Source: Rhinopithecus roxellana (Eukaryota; Chordata; Mammalia; Primates; Cercopithecidae). Taken from it: 64,000 nucleotides of DNA. The notes under the pieces are model-generated. The model was not told where the DNA came from. It saw only the letters and a program-made list of their open reading frames with translations, and did not search any database. Both the position numbers and the translations under genes were made by a program. Positions 1-10,868 of this stretch are shown here, one piece after another; position 1 is the stretch's first letter, and each line of letters starts with the position of its first letter. The stretch is taken from the NCBI RefSeq assembly GCF_007565055.1, contig NC_044553.1:128344241-128408240 (forward strand). Reading direction: 5' to 3'.

Positions 1-30
1 TTAATAAATGAAAACTCTTAGAAGGGAATC

Positions 31-304
31 TTTTCCTGTAATTCTAGCACTTTGGGAGGCCGAGGTGGGTGGATCAAGAGGTCAGGAACTCAAGACCATC
101 CTGGCCAACATGGTGAAACCCTGTCTCCACTAAAAATACAAAAAAATTAGCTGGGCATGGTGGCAGGCGCCTGTAGTCCCAGCTGCTTGGGAGGCTGAGG
201 CAGGAGAATTGCTTGAACCTAGGAGGCAGAGGCTGCAGTGAGCCGAGATCACACCACTGCACTCCAGCCTGGGTGACAGAGCAAGACTCCATCTCAAAAA
301 AGAA
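31..304 (+). mobile_element. Alu, 5'-truncated
   Basis: The sequence follows the Alu dimer from about base 20 of the left arm to the A-rich tail. The 11-bp target-site duplication AGAAGGGAATC lies at 20-30 and 305-315. The open frame on the opposite strand here is antisense Alu and is not a gene. Confidence 0.95.
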
Positions 305-315
305 AGAAGGGAATC

Positions 316-812
316 CTTTGTCTCCTGACGGAATGTATCTATGATGGAAAAAAACCTAGTTCTTGGTCTTGACTTTGTGGAGTGAAGACATTGAGAGAAA
401 CTCCTGGTTTGTAGGTGTTAAAAGGTAGTGCTGCCCACTGGGAGGAAGCTCGAAGTGTGGAAACAGCATGGTCTTCCTGCTTTCCTCTGGGCTCCCATGT
501 GTGATTGAGCTGGACCTGTATCCCAGATGAGCTCTAATTTTTGAGCCAACTTTCTTAGAGTCCCTGTACTGTACCACTATTTTTTATTACCAATCTCTAG
601 CTTTTATAAACATCTTTCAAAAATTTCTAGCGTATTTCAGCATTCAGCATTGCTAAACTAAAATGCTTGTGAACTGGTAATGAGAAAGATGCCATCAGAA
701 TAGGCTCAGTGGGCAGAGATGTAGACCCTCATCTTCAGCCCCCCAGAGGACCCTGTGCGTATGTTCTGGCCACTATGGTACTGTGATGAACAGCTTGACA
801 TTGTGTCGGGAG
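316..812. other. Single-copy DNA, nothing recognised
   Basis: No repeat, exon-like structure or promoter element was recognised. The short open frame on the minus strand at 356-577 has no supporting features. Confidence 0.5.
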
Positions 813-1360
813 ACTGACATGGTAAAATCCTGGATCAGCGACTTACTAGCTGAGTGTCCTTGGACAAGTTACTTAACTGCTGTGTTTCTCTATTTGAGGT
901 AAATAATAGCACCTGCTGTGGACTGCATGCGTGTGTCCCCTCCCCTGACAAAGCCATGTGTTGAAGCTCTCTGCCCACTGTGATGGCATTTGGAGGTGGG
1001 GCCTTTGGCAGATGAGAAGTAGAACGCCCTTTTGCGTCACGAGAGAGCTTGCTTCCCTGCTCACTCTGTCCTCCGCGATGTGTGGAGACGATGGCAGGCC
1101 CACAGTTTGCAACCCAGAAGAGAGCCCCTCACCAGGACATAACCACGTTGGCATCAAATCTCAGACTTCCAGCCTTCAGCATTGCAGGAAATAAATTTCT
1201 GTTCTTTAAAAGCCACCCCAGTCTATGGTGATTCCTTATAGTCTCTAGAACCAACTAAGGCAGCACCTAACTCATAGAGCTGCGAGAGGTTAAATGAATT
1301 GAATACATGTAAAGTACTTGAAAGTGCATCATACATAATGACCAAATTTACATCCATTAG
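813..1360 (+). mobile_element. MIR, split in two by an LTR
   Basis: Bases 813-913 match the MIR core (ACTTACTAGCTGAGTGTCC followed by an ACAAGTTACTTAAC motif). Bases 1263-1360 continue the same MIR (GAGGTTAAATGAATTGAATAC and beyond). The interruption is the LTR at 914-1262, so the MIR is the older element. Confidence 0.8.
914..1262 (+). mobile_element. Solo MaLR LTR (MLT1/MST-like)
   Basis: The element starts TGCTGTGGACTGCATG and ends ACTAAGGCA, so it has TG...CA ends. It is bounded by a perfect 5-bp target-site duplication GCACC at 909-913 and 1263-1267. An AATAAA signal lies near 1189. It is inserted in an MIR, with no internal ERV sequence beside it. Confidence 0.85.
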
Positions 1361-1507
1361 TATTACTTTCTTAAGGAAAATAGCATTTTCTTACAAGAGA
1401 ACATTACATATGCCCGCCTCTGATTCTTCAGAATGAAGGAATAGCATCAAGCACCCTCCTTGCATGAGGGCCAGGGCTACCAGTAGCCCAGAAGTCAAAT
1501 CTAGCAG

Positions 1508-1699
1508 TAATGACTTCAGGTGGACCCAACCCCCCAACGGCTGTGCTGGCAGCACCCGCCTCTCCTCTGAGGTGAGCAATGCTCAGGTCTGCATGTGGTG
1601 GGCTGTGACTTGGGGGCTCTGGAGTTTGCCTCTCCCTTTCTTCCTGTTAGTAACAGGGATATCCTGTTTCTGAAGGGTAAGAAGTCTTCCAGAGGGTGG
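1508..1699. repeat. Local duplicate D, copy 1
   Basis: About 192 bp matches 3488-3680 in the same orientation at roughly 90% identity by eye. Both copies begin TAATGACTTCAGGTG and end CTTCCAGAGGGTGG. The flanks do not match. I do not recognise the sequence as a known repeat family. The minus strand of both copies is open, but many differences change the encoded residues. Confidence 0.85.
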
Positions 1700-3487
1700 A
1701 GAAAGGGCCAGCAGGCAGTGTGGCTGGCGGTGGTGGTGGTGGTCTGGTCGCAGCACACTGGGGATGAGGCCACTCAACCAAAAGAAGAGAAATCCCACAA
1801 ATATAATCTAAGTTCCAACTTCCAAGTAGCCATCTTATGGGAAATTATGAGAGCCCAATTTAATTGGGGGTGGTCTACATGTGGCGATGACATCCATAAC
1901 AGGGATGTGGTCCATGGGAATCTGTTGGCTGTGTGCTGGGTGGTAGGGGATGGAGGCTTTCACAGTCTCTCCACTTCTGTTGCTGGCCTCCCATGACCTC
2001 CATATCCCAGTCAGGGCTGGAGTGTTTATCTTGATTGTTAAAAATGCAAGTTCTTTCCTGGCTGGCAGCTCCTGGTCACAGGCTGGAAATAGTCCCGCTT
2101 GGTCACCTGACCCCTGTCAATGCCAGCCCAAGCCCCTTCCCACACAGATCCCTCATTATGAGCTTCCCTTTGCCTAGGCACTCAGCCAGTGGGGCCAACT
2201 CTCTTAGCAGCTCTTACCTTTAGAGATTTGTGTCAGTTGAATGTAAAAAAAAAACTGAAGGGGTCTATACCCTTCATCTTTTCCAAGGGCTTGTTTTCAG
2301 TGCCTGGATTTCTACCAAATGCTGAGTCTAACCCTATGCACCATGGGTTTGGGCTTCCAGCATCTTGGTCAGGGTTCCCACATGGTCTTCCTCTGGCCCT
2401 CTGTTGTGTTCAGGCAGAGTGTGTTAGTAGGACTACAACTCAATTGCGTGTTAATTTCATCCGAGGGTGGGATGGGCTCTCAAACCGCACTGTAATAGCA
2501 GGAATGAGAAACCACATTGTTGCTTCCAATCCACAGCCCTTAGTTCTGCTGCCTCCTGCTGCTGTGCCTCTGAGTTTATACCTCCTTCCTCACTCATTCT
2601 GAGGTTATTGCTGCTTAGTCAACAGGGGAGAAGGGAAATATTGATATTTAAACTATAATACAGTTTCAAGGCTGAAAGCTGTAATTGTAGGCTTTACAGA
2701 TGGCATTTTCTTGGTGAGCCTTTAAATAGAGAAGGTACCTGTGAGCTAGAAGGATTCTCTGTGAAAATGGATGAAGGATATTGAAAGGGAAGGGATTCAA
2801 TGGCTGTTGAAGAGAGAAAATTCTTCATGGGTACTCTTCCTTCCTAAACACTCACATTCTATTGTATTTACTGTGCAGTAGAGTTTGCCAGTTATAGAGG
2901 AACAGTGATCTAAAAAACAATGCACATTGTATATTCAGATGTCAAATTTTACATGAAAAAAATACATGAAGACCATATGGTCTAGCCAAGACTAGACCAA
3001 GTCAACTTCACCTCCAGAGAAGTGCCATCGCAAGGTACTCGGACAGAAATCCTCTCGCTGCTAAGAGTGTTGGTGCTTCTATGGAGTTCCAGAGTTAGTT
3101 GAAAGGTTCTGTTTATGAGAAACACGTAAAGCAATTCCTGCAGGGAATGCTGCATTTCGTGAAGAATTAAAAAATTGTTCTAAATAGAGACAGAAATTGA
3201 GAGTAGGCTGCCAGCATCTCAGGCGCCCAACAGCTCAGCAGCCCACGGCCAGGGATTTGCGAGAAGAGAATTTTCATCTATGGGCAGCTGGGGAGATTCG
3301 CAGTTTAACTTTTCTGAAAGAATTACTGCCTGAAGCAAGCAGCTCTGTTCTCATCTGTCTTCTTGTTTATGCTCTTCTTTACCCTTGGCCTTTCTGAGCC
3401 AAATCTGTGTCAGGGGCCTAGAGATTTCTCTTTACAGCTATGGATTTGGGTCTTGAAAAACCCATGTACAGCAGAAAAACCTCCCCA
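1700..3487. other. Single-copy DNA between the D duplicates
   Basis: No recognised repeat. The 133-codon open frame at 1595-1996 and the 137-codon frame at 2189-2602 show no domain, splice or start context. A short inverted repeat (TGGTCTAG, 6-bp loop, CTAGACCA) lies at 2979-3000. Confidence 0.5.
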
Positions 3488-3680
3488 TAATGACTTCAGG
3501 TGAACCCGTTCCCCCCGAGGGGTGTGCTGGCAGCACTTGGCCCTCCTCTGAGGTGAGCCATGCTCAGGTCTGCATGCTGTGGGCTGTGACTCAGGGGCTC
3601 TGGAGTTTGCCTCTCCCTCTCTTCCTGTTAGTAACAGGGATAACCTGTTTCTGAAGGGTAAGAAGTCTTCCAGAGGGTGG
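3488..3680. repeat. Local duplicate D, copy 2
   Basis: This is the partner of 1508-1699. Differences cluster in the first 60 bases, and the last 90 bases differ at only a few positions. There is no target-site duplication or A-tail, so it does not look like a retroposed copy. Confidence 0.85.
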
Positions 3681-4671
3681 CTTATGAGAGGACCTGAGGG
3701 AGTTTGAAGAGAAAGGGGTGGAGGGATTGTGCAGTGCTGCAAAGAAACCCAGCATGCAGACTCGTTGATGGAAGGCCATGTGAAGTCCGAGGACCAAATG
3801 CTCTGTATTTATCATCAGTTAGCTGGAATCTCAGACTAGAACTCTGAAACCCAGCAAGCCAATGGCATTCAGATCCCTTTAGATCCCTCCGTAGGTAAAA
3901 GGAAATTGCATTTTCTTACTACCTTTCCGACAAACAGGATCCAGATTGTGGAAAGATTAAACAGTGAAGGAGGCTATACTTTGTGATGTTGAAATGCACG
4001 CAGCACGATGGGACACCCAGCTATAGGAGAGTGTTCATGGAGCTTTAGGGTAGCAGAGCTTTCACTGGAAAGGAAACAGGGATTTCTGTTACTCCAAATT
4101 CTTACCTCAGGATTGCTTGAGCATATTCACAGACAAAGATGTGAACGTTACATTTGCCCCAGTTAAGATGGGCAGAACTGCCCAGCAAATGATACATCTC
4201 CAGCAGCCACTGCCAAGGCCCAGTGCTGCCATTGTGTGCACTTGGAATGGCAGCCACTCCATAGCTACTGCTTGTTATTACAGCACCCCAATACTTAGGA
4301 AATTCTCCTGAGTATATAGACAAATGCCATACTTCTAGGTATGAGTGTCGTATTATGGAGACCTGTATTAATAAATATGACTGTCCTGGTAAACATTCTC
4401 CCTAAAACATTGTGTTTTGATGACAAAAGAACTGCCTCATTTGGTTCTTCTTTGCATTCATGCACTTCCTGGTGGGTGTCCTTCATTAGAGGAAAGCAAT
4501 CTTGGGTCTTCCAGGGCAATTAATGTCTGTGGTTCACATGCTCTGCTCTTCTCTCTATGTGTGACATATGGTAAGGGCATAACAAATGTTTATTGAACCT
4601 AGTATGAATATTGGAGGAGAATGTTTTTTCCCCCGACTGTTTTTGTTTTTGAAGCTTTTAATATTTTTCTG
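3681..4671. other. Single-copy DNA, nothing recognised
   Basis: No repeat family, exon or regulatory cluster was recognised. Overlapping open frames on both strands at 4102-4523 are short and carry no motif. Confidence 0.5.
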
Positions 4672-4899
4672 GCCAGACGTGGTGGCTCACCCCTGTAATC
4701 CCAGCACTTTGGGAGGCCGAGGCAGGCAGATCACGAGGTGGAGATCAAGACCCTCCTGGCTAATATGGTGAAACTCCATCTCTACTAAAAATACAAAAAA
4801 TTAGCCGGGCGTGGTGGCAGGCACCTGTAATCCCAGCTACTCGGGAGGCTGAGGCAGGGAAATTGCTTGAACCTGAGAGGCAGAGGTGGCAGTGACCCT
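4672..4899 (+). mobile_element. Alu lacking its 3' end
   Basis: It begins GGCCAGACGTGGTGGCTCA at the normal Alu 5' end and runs into the right arm. It stops after GGTGGCAGTGA with no closing segment and no A-tail. Retroposed Alus normally lose the 5' end, so the missing 3' end suggests a later deletion or rearrangement at about 4899. Confidence 0.9.
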
Positions 4900-5972
4900 A
4901 CATCACAAAGCATTTGTTGTGAATTGCCAGACAGACAAGGCTTCAGGACAGCCTTTGAGGCAATAGAAGGTCTGTTGTGATAGTCTGTGGATGGAGCCCC
5001 CCAGCCCACCAAATCCGAGAGAAATCAAGGAATCATTGAGAATGGTGGATCCGTCCTATCAGTGAGAGATGGATGCCATTTTCCGTAGTTTAGAAAGTGT
5101 TGCAGTTTTAAATATTTTATAGTAGGGTTTTAATATTAATTTCTACTTTTCTTATTGAAAGTAGTAGAAACAACAACAAAAAGCCTATTAACTAAGTGTT
5201 GTGTGGGAATCCTCCTGGAACTGGGTTTACCTTATCATTGGCTTCTGTGGATAGTCCCTGCCACCCCACACTGCTCACGTCTTCCAGAACACTCTTTAAA
5301 CTGGGTGCGGCCAGTTGGTTGGTACTTTTCTATCTACAGGACTTGGTGTTACAACATTTCCAGCTCTTTCCAGATGCTCTCTGCTGGAGCGGCTGAGCTC
5401 TAAGGTCCAGTTTGAGCTTATATGGCTTTGACACTTCTAGGATTTGGGGTGATCAATGGTTTGGCTATACTGGTGGCCTAGTCAAATGGTCAGCATCCCT
5501 GAAAGAGTCGAGTGCCCATGGGACACCATGTCCCTAGGAACCACATTGTTTTCATAAGCACAGCAAGTCCAGTGAAGAATATACTCACCCTTCCCTCGTC
5601 AGCAGTCCTTGACACCTGCTGCCGCAAGACCCTTCTCTCTCAAGCTCTCCCATGCTGCAATGGATTCCTGAGCACAGATGAAGGAGAAAAATTCTCCAGA
5701 AATGCAACAATACCTCTTAACCATGGAGAAAGGAGGTTCTTGGGCAGAGGCCTTGGCATCATGCTCCAATTGCCAGACATTTTCAGCCTATGTGTTCCAT
5801 GTATAGGTGTATAAAAGGGCATGGGTCACTTTGTGAAGGTGCTGAGCAGTTGAGGAAGAGGACACCACCTGAGTATTGCATGCACTCACTGGGGTTTTCC
5901 CTCCCTCACTCTTTCTCTTTTGTTCTCCCACTCTCTCCTTCCTACATGTAGATTTATTAGTGAATGACAGCA
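4900..5972. other. Single-copy DNA, nothing recognised
   Basis: No repeat family was identified. Open frames at 5155-5403 and 5512-5814 have no supporting features. Confidence 0.45.
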
Positions 5973-6223
5973 TCTTTATGGGAGGCCAAGGTGGGTGGAT
6001 CACAAGGTCAGGAGTTTGAGACCAGCCTGACCAACATGGTGAAACCCTGTCTCTACTAAAAATACAAAAATTAGCCAGATGTGGTGGCGTGCACCTGTAA
6101 TCCCAGCTACTCAGGAGTCTGAGGCAGGACAGTTGCTTGAATCTGGGAGGCAGAGGTTGCAGTGAGCCGAGATTGTGCCACAGCACTCCAGAGAGAGACT
6201 CTGTCTCAAAAAAAAAAAAAAAA
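5973..6223 (+). mobile_element. Alu, 5'-truncated
   Basis: Alu sequence starts at the CTTTGGGAGG segment (here CTTTATGGGAGG). It ends in a 16-base A-tail at 6208-6223. A stretch near the end of the right arm is missing (CACTCCAGAGAGAGACT). Confidence 0.9.
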
Positions 6224-6261
6224 GTTTGGGTCCATGTTCACATTTTGAAAGACTTTTAAGC

Positions 6262-6635
6262 TATATTAGTGTGTTCTCTCACAGTTCTAATAAAGACAAA
6301 TCCAAGACTGGGTAATTTATAAAGGAAGGAGATTTTATTGACTCACAGTTCCACAGAACTGGGAAGGCCTCAGGAAACTTACAATCACAGTGGAAAGGGA
6401 AACAAACACATCCTTTTTCACCTGGCGGCAGCAAGGAGAAGTGCAGAGTGATGGGGGTGAGAGCCCCTTATAAAACCATCCAATCTTGTGAGAACTCACT
6501 ATCATGAGAACAGCATGGAGGAAACCACCCCCATGATTCAATTATCTTCCACTGGGTCCTTCCCACAACATGTGAGGATTATGGGAGCTACAGCTCCAGA
6601 TGAGATTTGGGTGGGGACACATCCAAACTGTATCA
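6262..6635 (-). mobile_element. THE1-type MaLR LTR, antisense
   Basis: Read on the plus strand it starts TATTAGTGTGTTCTCTC and ends CCAAACTGTATCA, the reverse complement of a THE1 LTR. It includes the GACTGGGTAATTTATAAAG and GAGATTTGGGTGGGGACAC landmarks. No clear 5-bp target duplication was seen. Confidence 0.85.
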
Positions 6636-8734
6636 GGAGTAAAGTTCTGAAACGGTAAATTTAAGGAAAACACATAAAGTACTGGTTTTCACAATTAAGT
6701 GACACTGTTTTAATGCCTAGGTTGGTGTGCCTGAGGGCCTTCCTGGGAGATGCAGTCAGGGATTCTGGCTCTAGAGTCATCTAGTATACAACCACACTGC
6801 AGATACAAATGCACAAGAATGTGTCATCAGCTGAATCAGCAATGTGGCTCAACCAGGTTGTGGGAAACACCTAGTAATGCTAGAGGCACCAACTCCACTC
6901 CTAAATCAACAGGGTCTATTACCCAGAGTTCCCATGGAGTTCCGTGATGGAGAGACTCTACAGTCCCAGACACTCTTCTCTCTACGCAACAGTGAAGAGC
7001 TAGGCCGAGCAGACCACCTTTACCCTTCATCAGCCTGCCCACCCCTTATTAACCAGAGCAGTCATTTCGTGATCAACACCTTGGCAGGTTTCTTGACTTG
7101 CTGTTCTCTAACACTTTCCTGTTGGCTGCTTTGCCTTTTCAGTGGTCTGTTTGAGCTCCTTGAAGAAGGGGTCAACACTTAAAACTCCTTTATGACTCTC
7201 ATTATATTTAATATGGTGTCTTTTATATGCTAGATTATTTTTTCTCAAATCTATAGAAAGAATTAAAACATGGGTGTGATCACACAGTCCATATCCATAT
7301 GCAGGACTCACTGTATGACCCAGTTCAACACCATTGCATTGCAGAAAACACAGTCACTGGCTTTATACCGTCTCATTGCATATCCACCTATGACTTTACC
7401 TGATTCTAAGAAAGATATTTAAAAAGCGTGTTTTAACATTAAGACCTGCTTTGGGGGAAAAAATGTGTATGTAACTTTTCTTTCTGGCATAAAGCATGTG
7501 ACAAATGGAGAATTTTATGGCCAAAGGAATATATTTGATGCAAATGTAACAAGTGAGAATGTCCTCTAATTGATTTATTTTTATTCAGTTTTTCGTTTTT
7601 ATTCATATTGATAATCATTAACTCTGCTACCAAGGGCAATGCTACAGGCCATTTGTTAAGTCACGAGGATGCTGGAAGTCTTGGAAACTTTTCCAAACTC
7701 ATCAACAGTGTGATTTTTGCAGTTATTACTCAGCAAGGAATTTATAGTCATTGCTTAAACAAGCCCGAGGTCATAAAAAAAAAAAAATGTATCTTTATCT
7801 GTATTCTTGGGGGCAGACAGTCCTCTCACTGAGGCAGGGCTTCTTCAAACCTCAAGTTTATTACATGTTTGTCCTATTTGCCTTCCTGGAAAAGCTCCCC
7901 AGCATCCATCATGTCCTTTGCTCCTGGCAGCGTGAATCAATCTTCTGGACACATGGGTGACCCAGTGTCCCTGATAACCCCATCCCAATGCACAGGCACC
8001 ATATGCATTCCCAGCTTCTTTCATTGGAAATGCCCTGGAGGAAGCAAATGTCCCAGGGAAGGATGGCCTTGGTGCTGAGCGGATGTCAAGTATAGAGGTC
8101 AAATCTCTATTTTTCCCACAATGTATCATGAAAGAAAACCTCCTGTAGCCAATTTTTGTGTTCTTCCTTTGCCACAGTTATGTTTCAGAGTCAAGGAAGA
8201 CAAGGGTCAGAAATTGGGATGGTAGATCAGGCAGTGAGAACCACTGGTGACTAGGCTGAGGATTCCAGCCTGCCAGAGCCTCTGACAGCCGCTGCTCCTG
8301 CCCCTCAAGGTTCACAAGACAACAAACATGAAAGCATCAGCCTGGGTCAGAGCCGGCCCTCAGCTCTGGGGCTATGCCAGTAAGATGATCCCTGGCTTCA
8401 AGATACCGGATACAGCTGTCCTCAGTAACCCTTTTGCTAGAGGTGTTCAATGAAATAGAAACATGTAGTTCTACATTTTCTGTGATTCTTAGTTTATATA
8501 AAGTTTCCCATGGAAAAACTTGTAATGGTTAAATAGAAAAGGTATGTGTCATTGGCAAATGGACTAGAAATCATATGTATTGGATACAGTTGAAGAGGTT
8601 GCAGCTATGTGAACTAAAGAACCTATGTCACAACTGCCTACAAGTATTTTAAAGGCTGTGTGGAAAAATAATAAATTGATAGATACATAAACAGAACTTT
8701 TCAACACTTGGAAGTTTACAAGTCATATTCTTCT
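6636..8734. other. Single-copy DNA, nothing recognised
   Basis: About 2.1 kb with no confident repeat. The 112-codon frame at 6844-7182 and the 94-codon minus frame at 7845-8129 have no identifiable domain or splice context. Confidence 0.45.
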
Positions 8735-8880
8735 ATATTAATTTTATCCTCTGAATGATACTGTAGGTTTCTAATTATTATCCTCTCACTTTACAGAATA
8801 GAAAACAAAAATGCAGTCACTTGTCCAATTGCCCAGCCAGTAACTGCTGAAAATGAACTAAGTGTGTATAGTCCAACACA
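8735..8880 (-). mobile_element. MIR relic, antisense
   Basis: The pattern ATTATTATCCTCTCACTTTACAG, then GTCACTTGTCCAATTGCCCAGCCAGTAACTGCTGAA, follows the antisense MIR core. Confidence 0.6.
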
Positions 8881-8889
8881 CACACAATC

Positions 8890-9744
8890 ACTTCTATTTC
8901 ATCTTATTTTATTTTACTTTAATTTCAGGATACATGTGCAGAATGTGCAGGATTTTTACATAGGTGTACGTGGGCCATGGTGGTTTGCTGCATCTATCAA
9001 CCCATCATCTAGGTATTAAGCCCCACAGTATTAGGTATTTGTCCTAATGCTCTCCCTCCCCTAACCCCCTGCCACTCCCTGACAGGCCCTGGTGTGTGTT
9101 GTTCCCCTCCCTATGTGTTCTCATTGTTCAGCTACCATTTATGAATGAGAACATGTGGTGTTTGGTTTTCTGTTCCTGTGTTAGTTTGCTGAGGATGATG
9201 GCTTCTAGCTTCATCCATGTCCCTGTAAAGGACATTCATTCTTTTTCTTGGCTGCATAGTATTCCATGGTGTATATACACCACATTTTCTTTGTCCAGTC
9301 TATCATTGATGGGCATTTGGGTTGGTTCCATGTCTTTGCTATTGTAAATAGTGCTGCAGTAAACATGCGTGTGCATGTGTCTTCATAGTAGAATGATTTA
9401 TATTCCTTTGGGTTTATATCCAGTAATGAGATTTCCAGGTCAAATGGTATTTCTGGTTCTAGATCCTTGAGGAGTTGTCACACTGTCTTCCACAATGGTT
9501 GAGCTAATTTACATTCCCACCAACTGTGCAAAAGCATTTTTATTTCTCCACAGCCTCTCCAGCACCTGTTGTTTCTTGACTTTTTAATAATTGCCATTCT
9601 GACTGGCGTGACATATTATCTCATTGAAGTTTTGATTTGCATTTCTCAAGTGATAATCAGTGATGATGAGCTTTTTTTCATAGGTTTGTTGTTTGCATAA
9701 ATGTCTTCTTTTGAGAAGTGTCTGTTCATATCCTTTGACCACTG
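8890..9744 (-). mobile_element. L1 3' end, minus-strand arm of an inverted insertion
   Basis: This is antisense L1 3' UTR and the end of ORF2: ACATGTGCAGAATGTGCAGG at the 3' end, then the GCATAGTATTCCATGGTGTA and TCATCCATGTCCCTG landmarks. The element runs right to left and stops at about 9744 in the region equivalent to the GGATATGAACAG segment of ORF2. No intact ORF2 remains. Confidence 0.9.
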
Positions 9745-10170
9745 GGAAAACTGGCTAGCCATATGCAGAAAACAAACTGGACCTCTTACACCTTATACGA
9801 AAATTAACTCAAGATGGATTAAAGGCTTAAATGTAAAACCCTAAACCATAAAAATCCTAGAAGAAAACTTAGGCAATACCATTTAGTACGAAGGCACAGG
9901 CAAAGACTTTATGACAAAAACACCAAAAGCAATTGCAACAAAAGCCAAAACTGAGAAATGGGATCTAATTAAACTAAAGAGGTTTGTACAACAAAAGAAA
10001 CTCTCATCAGAGTGAACAGGCAACCTACAGAATGGGAGACAATTTTTTGCAATCTACCTATCTGACAAAAGTCTAATGTCCAGAATCTACAAGGAACTTA
10101 AGCAGATTTACAAGAAATAAAACAAACAGCCCCATCAAAAAGTGGGCAAAGGATATGAACAACCGTTTCT
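9745..10170 (+). mobile_element. L1 upstream arm, inverted relative to its 3' end
   Basis: The plus strand reads L1 ORF2 sequence from GGAAAACTGGCTAGCCATATG to AAAGTGGGCAAAGGATATGAAC. That segment lies immediately upstream of the segment at 8890-9744 in a standard L1. The two arms meet head to head with a short overlap, the known product of twin priming during L1 insertion. Confidence 0.85.
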
Positions 10171-10394
10171 AATAAAAAACCAACAACCATCTTTTCACTG
10201 AGAAAAGAGAAATTATATTATTTTGGGTGATGCCAGAAAATGTAACAGGTTTGGAAGGGTGGTGACAAGAGTTTCCTAAAGAAGGAGACTCCTACAGTGG
10301 AAAGGACTGTCTGATAGAGAAGCCCCTCCACCCAGCAGCCCACTCCAGTTCCCATGAATAATTGTACACCAGGGCAGAGTGATTGAGAGGTGGG

Positions 10395-10868
10395 TGTATT
10401 AGTTTCCTATTGCTTCCATAAGTAATCGTCACAAACAGTGGCTTAAAACAACAGACATTTGTTATATTGCAGTTGTGGAGGTCAATAGGCTGAAATGGGT
10501 TGGAATGGGCTAAAATCGACGTATCCGCAGGATTACATTCCTTTAGGAAGCTCCAGGAGAGATTCTGTTCTCTTGCCTCTTCCAGCTTCTCAAGGTGGCC
10601 CTCCATCTCCAAAGCCAAAGTACACTGTCTCTCTGATCCTTCTTCTGGTGTCTTCCGGCACTCTCTGACCAGCCAGGAAAGGTCCCCTTGCTTTCAAGGC
10701 CCCTTGTGATGACATTGAACACACACACATAATCCGGGATCAGCACCCCCTCACCAGGTCCTTAACTCAAACACATTTGCAAAGTCCATTTGCCATGTAA
10801 AGTCACATAGTCACAGGCTTCAGAGATTAGGATGCAGACACCTTGGGTCTGCAATCCCTTAACGCAGA
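10395..10868 (-). mobile_element. MLT1-type MaLR LTR, antisense
   Basis: It starts TGTATTAGTTTCCTATTGCT and runs through TGGCTTAAAACAACAG, GATGACATTGAACACAC and AAAGTCACATAGTCACAGG, a standard antisense MLT1-like layout. The right edge is approximate. Confidence 0.7.

Noticed and set aside
1595..1996. 133-codon plus-strand frame
   Set aside because: It crosses the edge of the local duplicate D, and the second copy does not preserve this frame.
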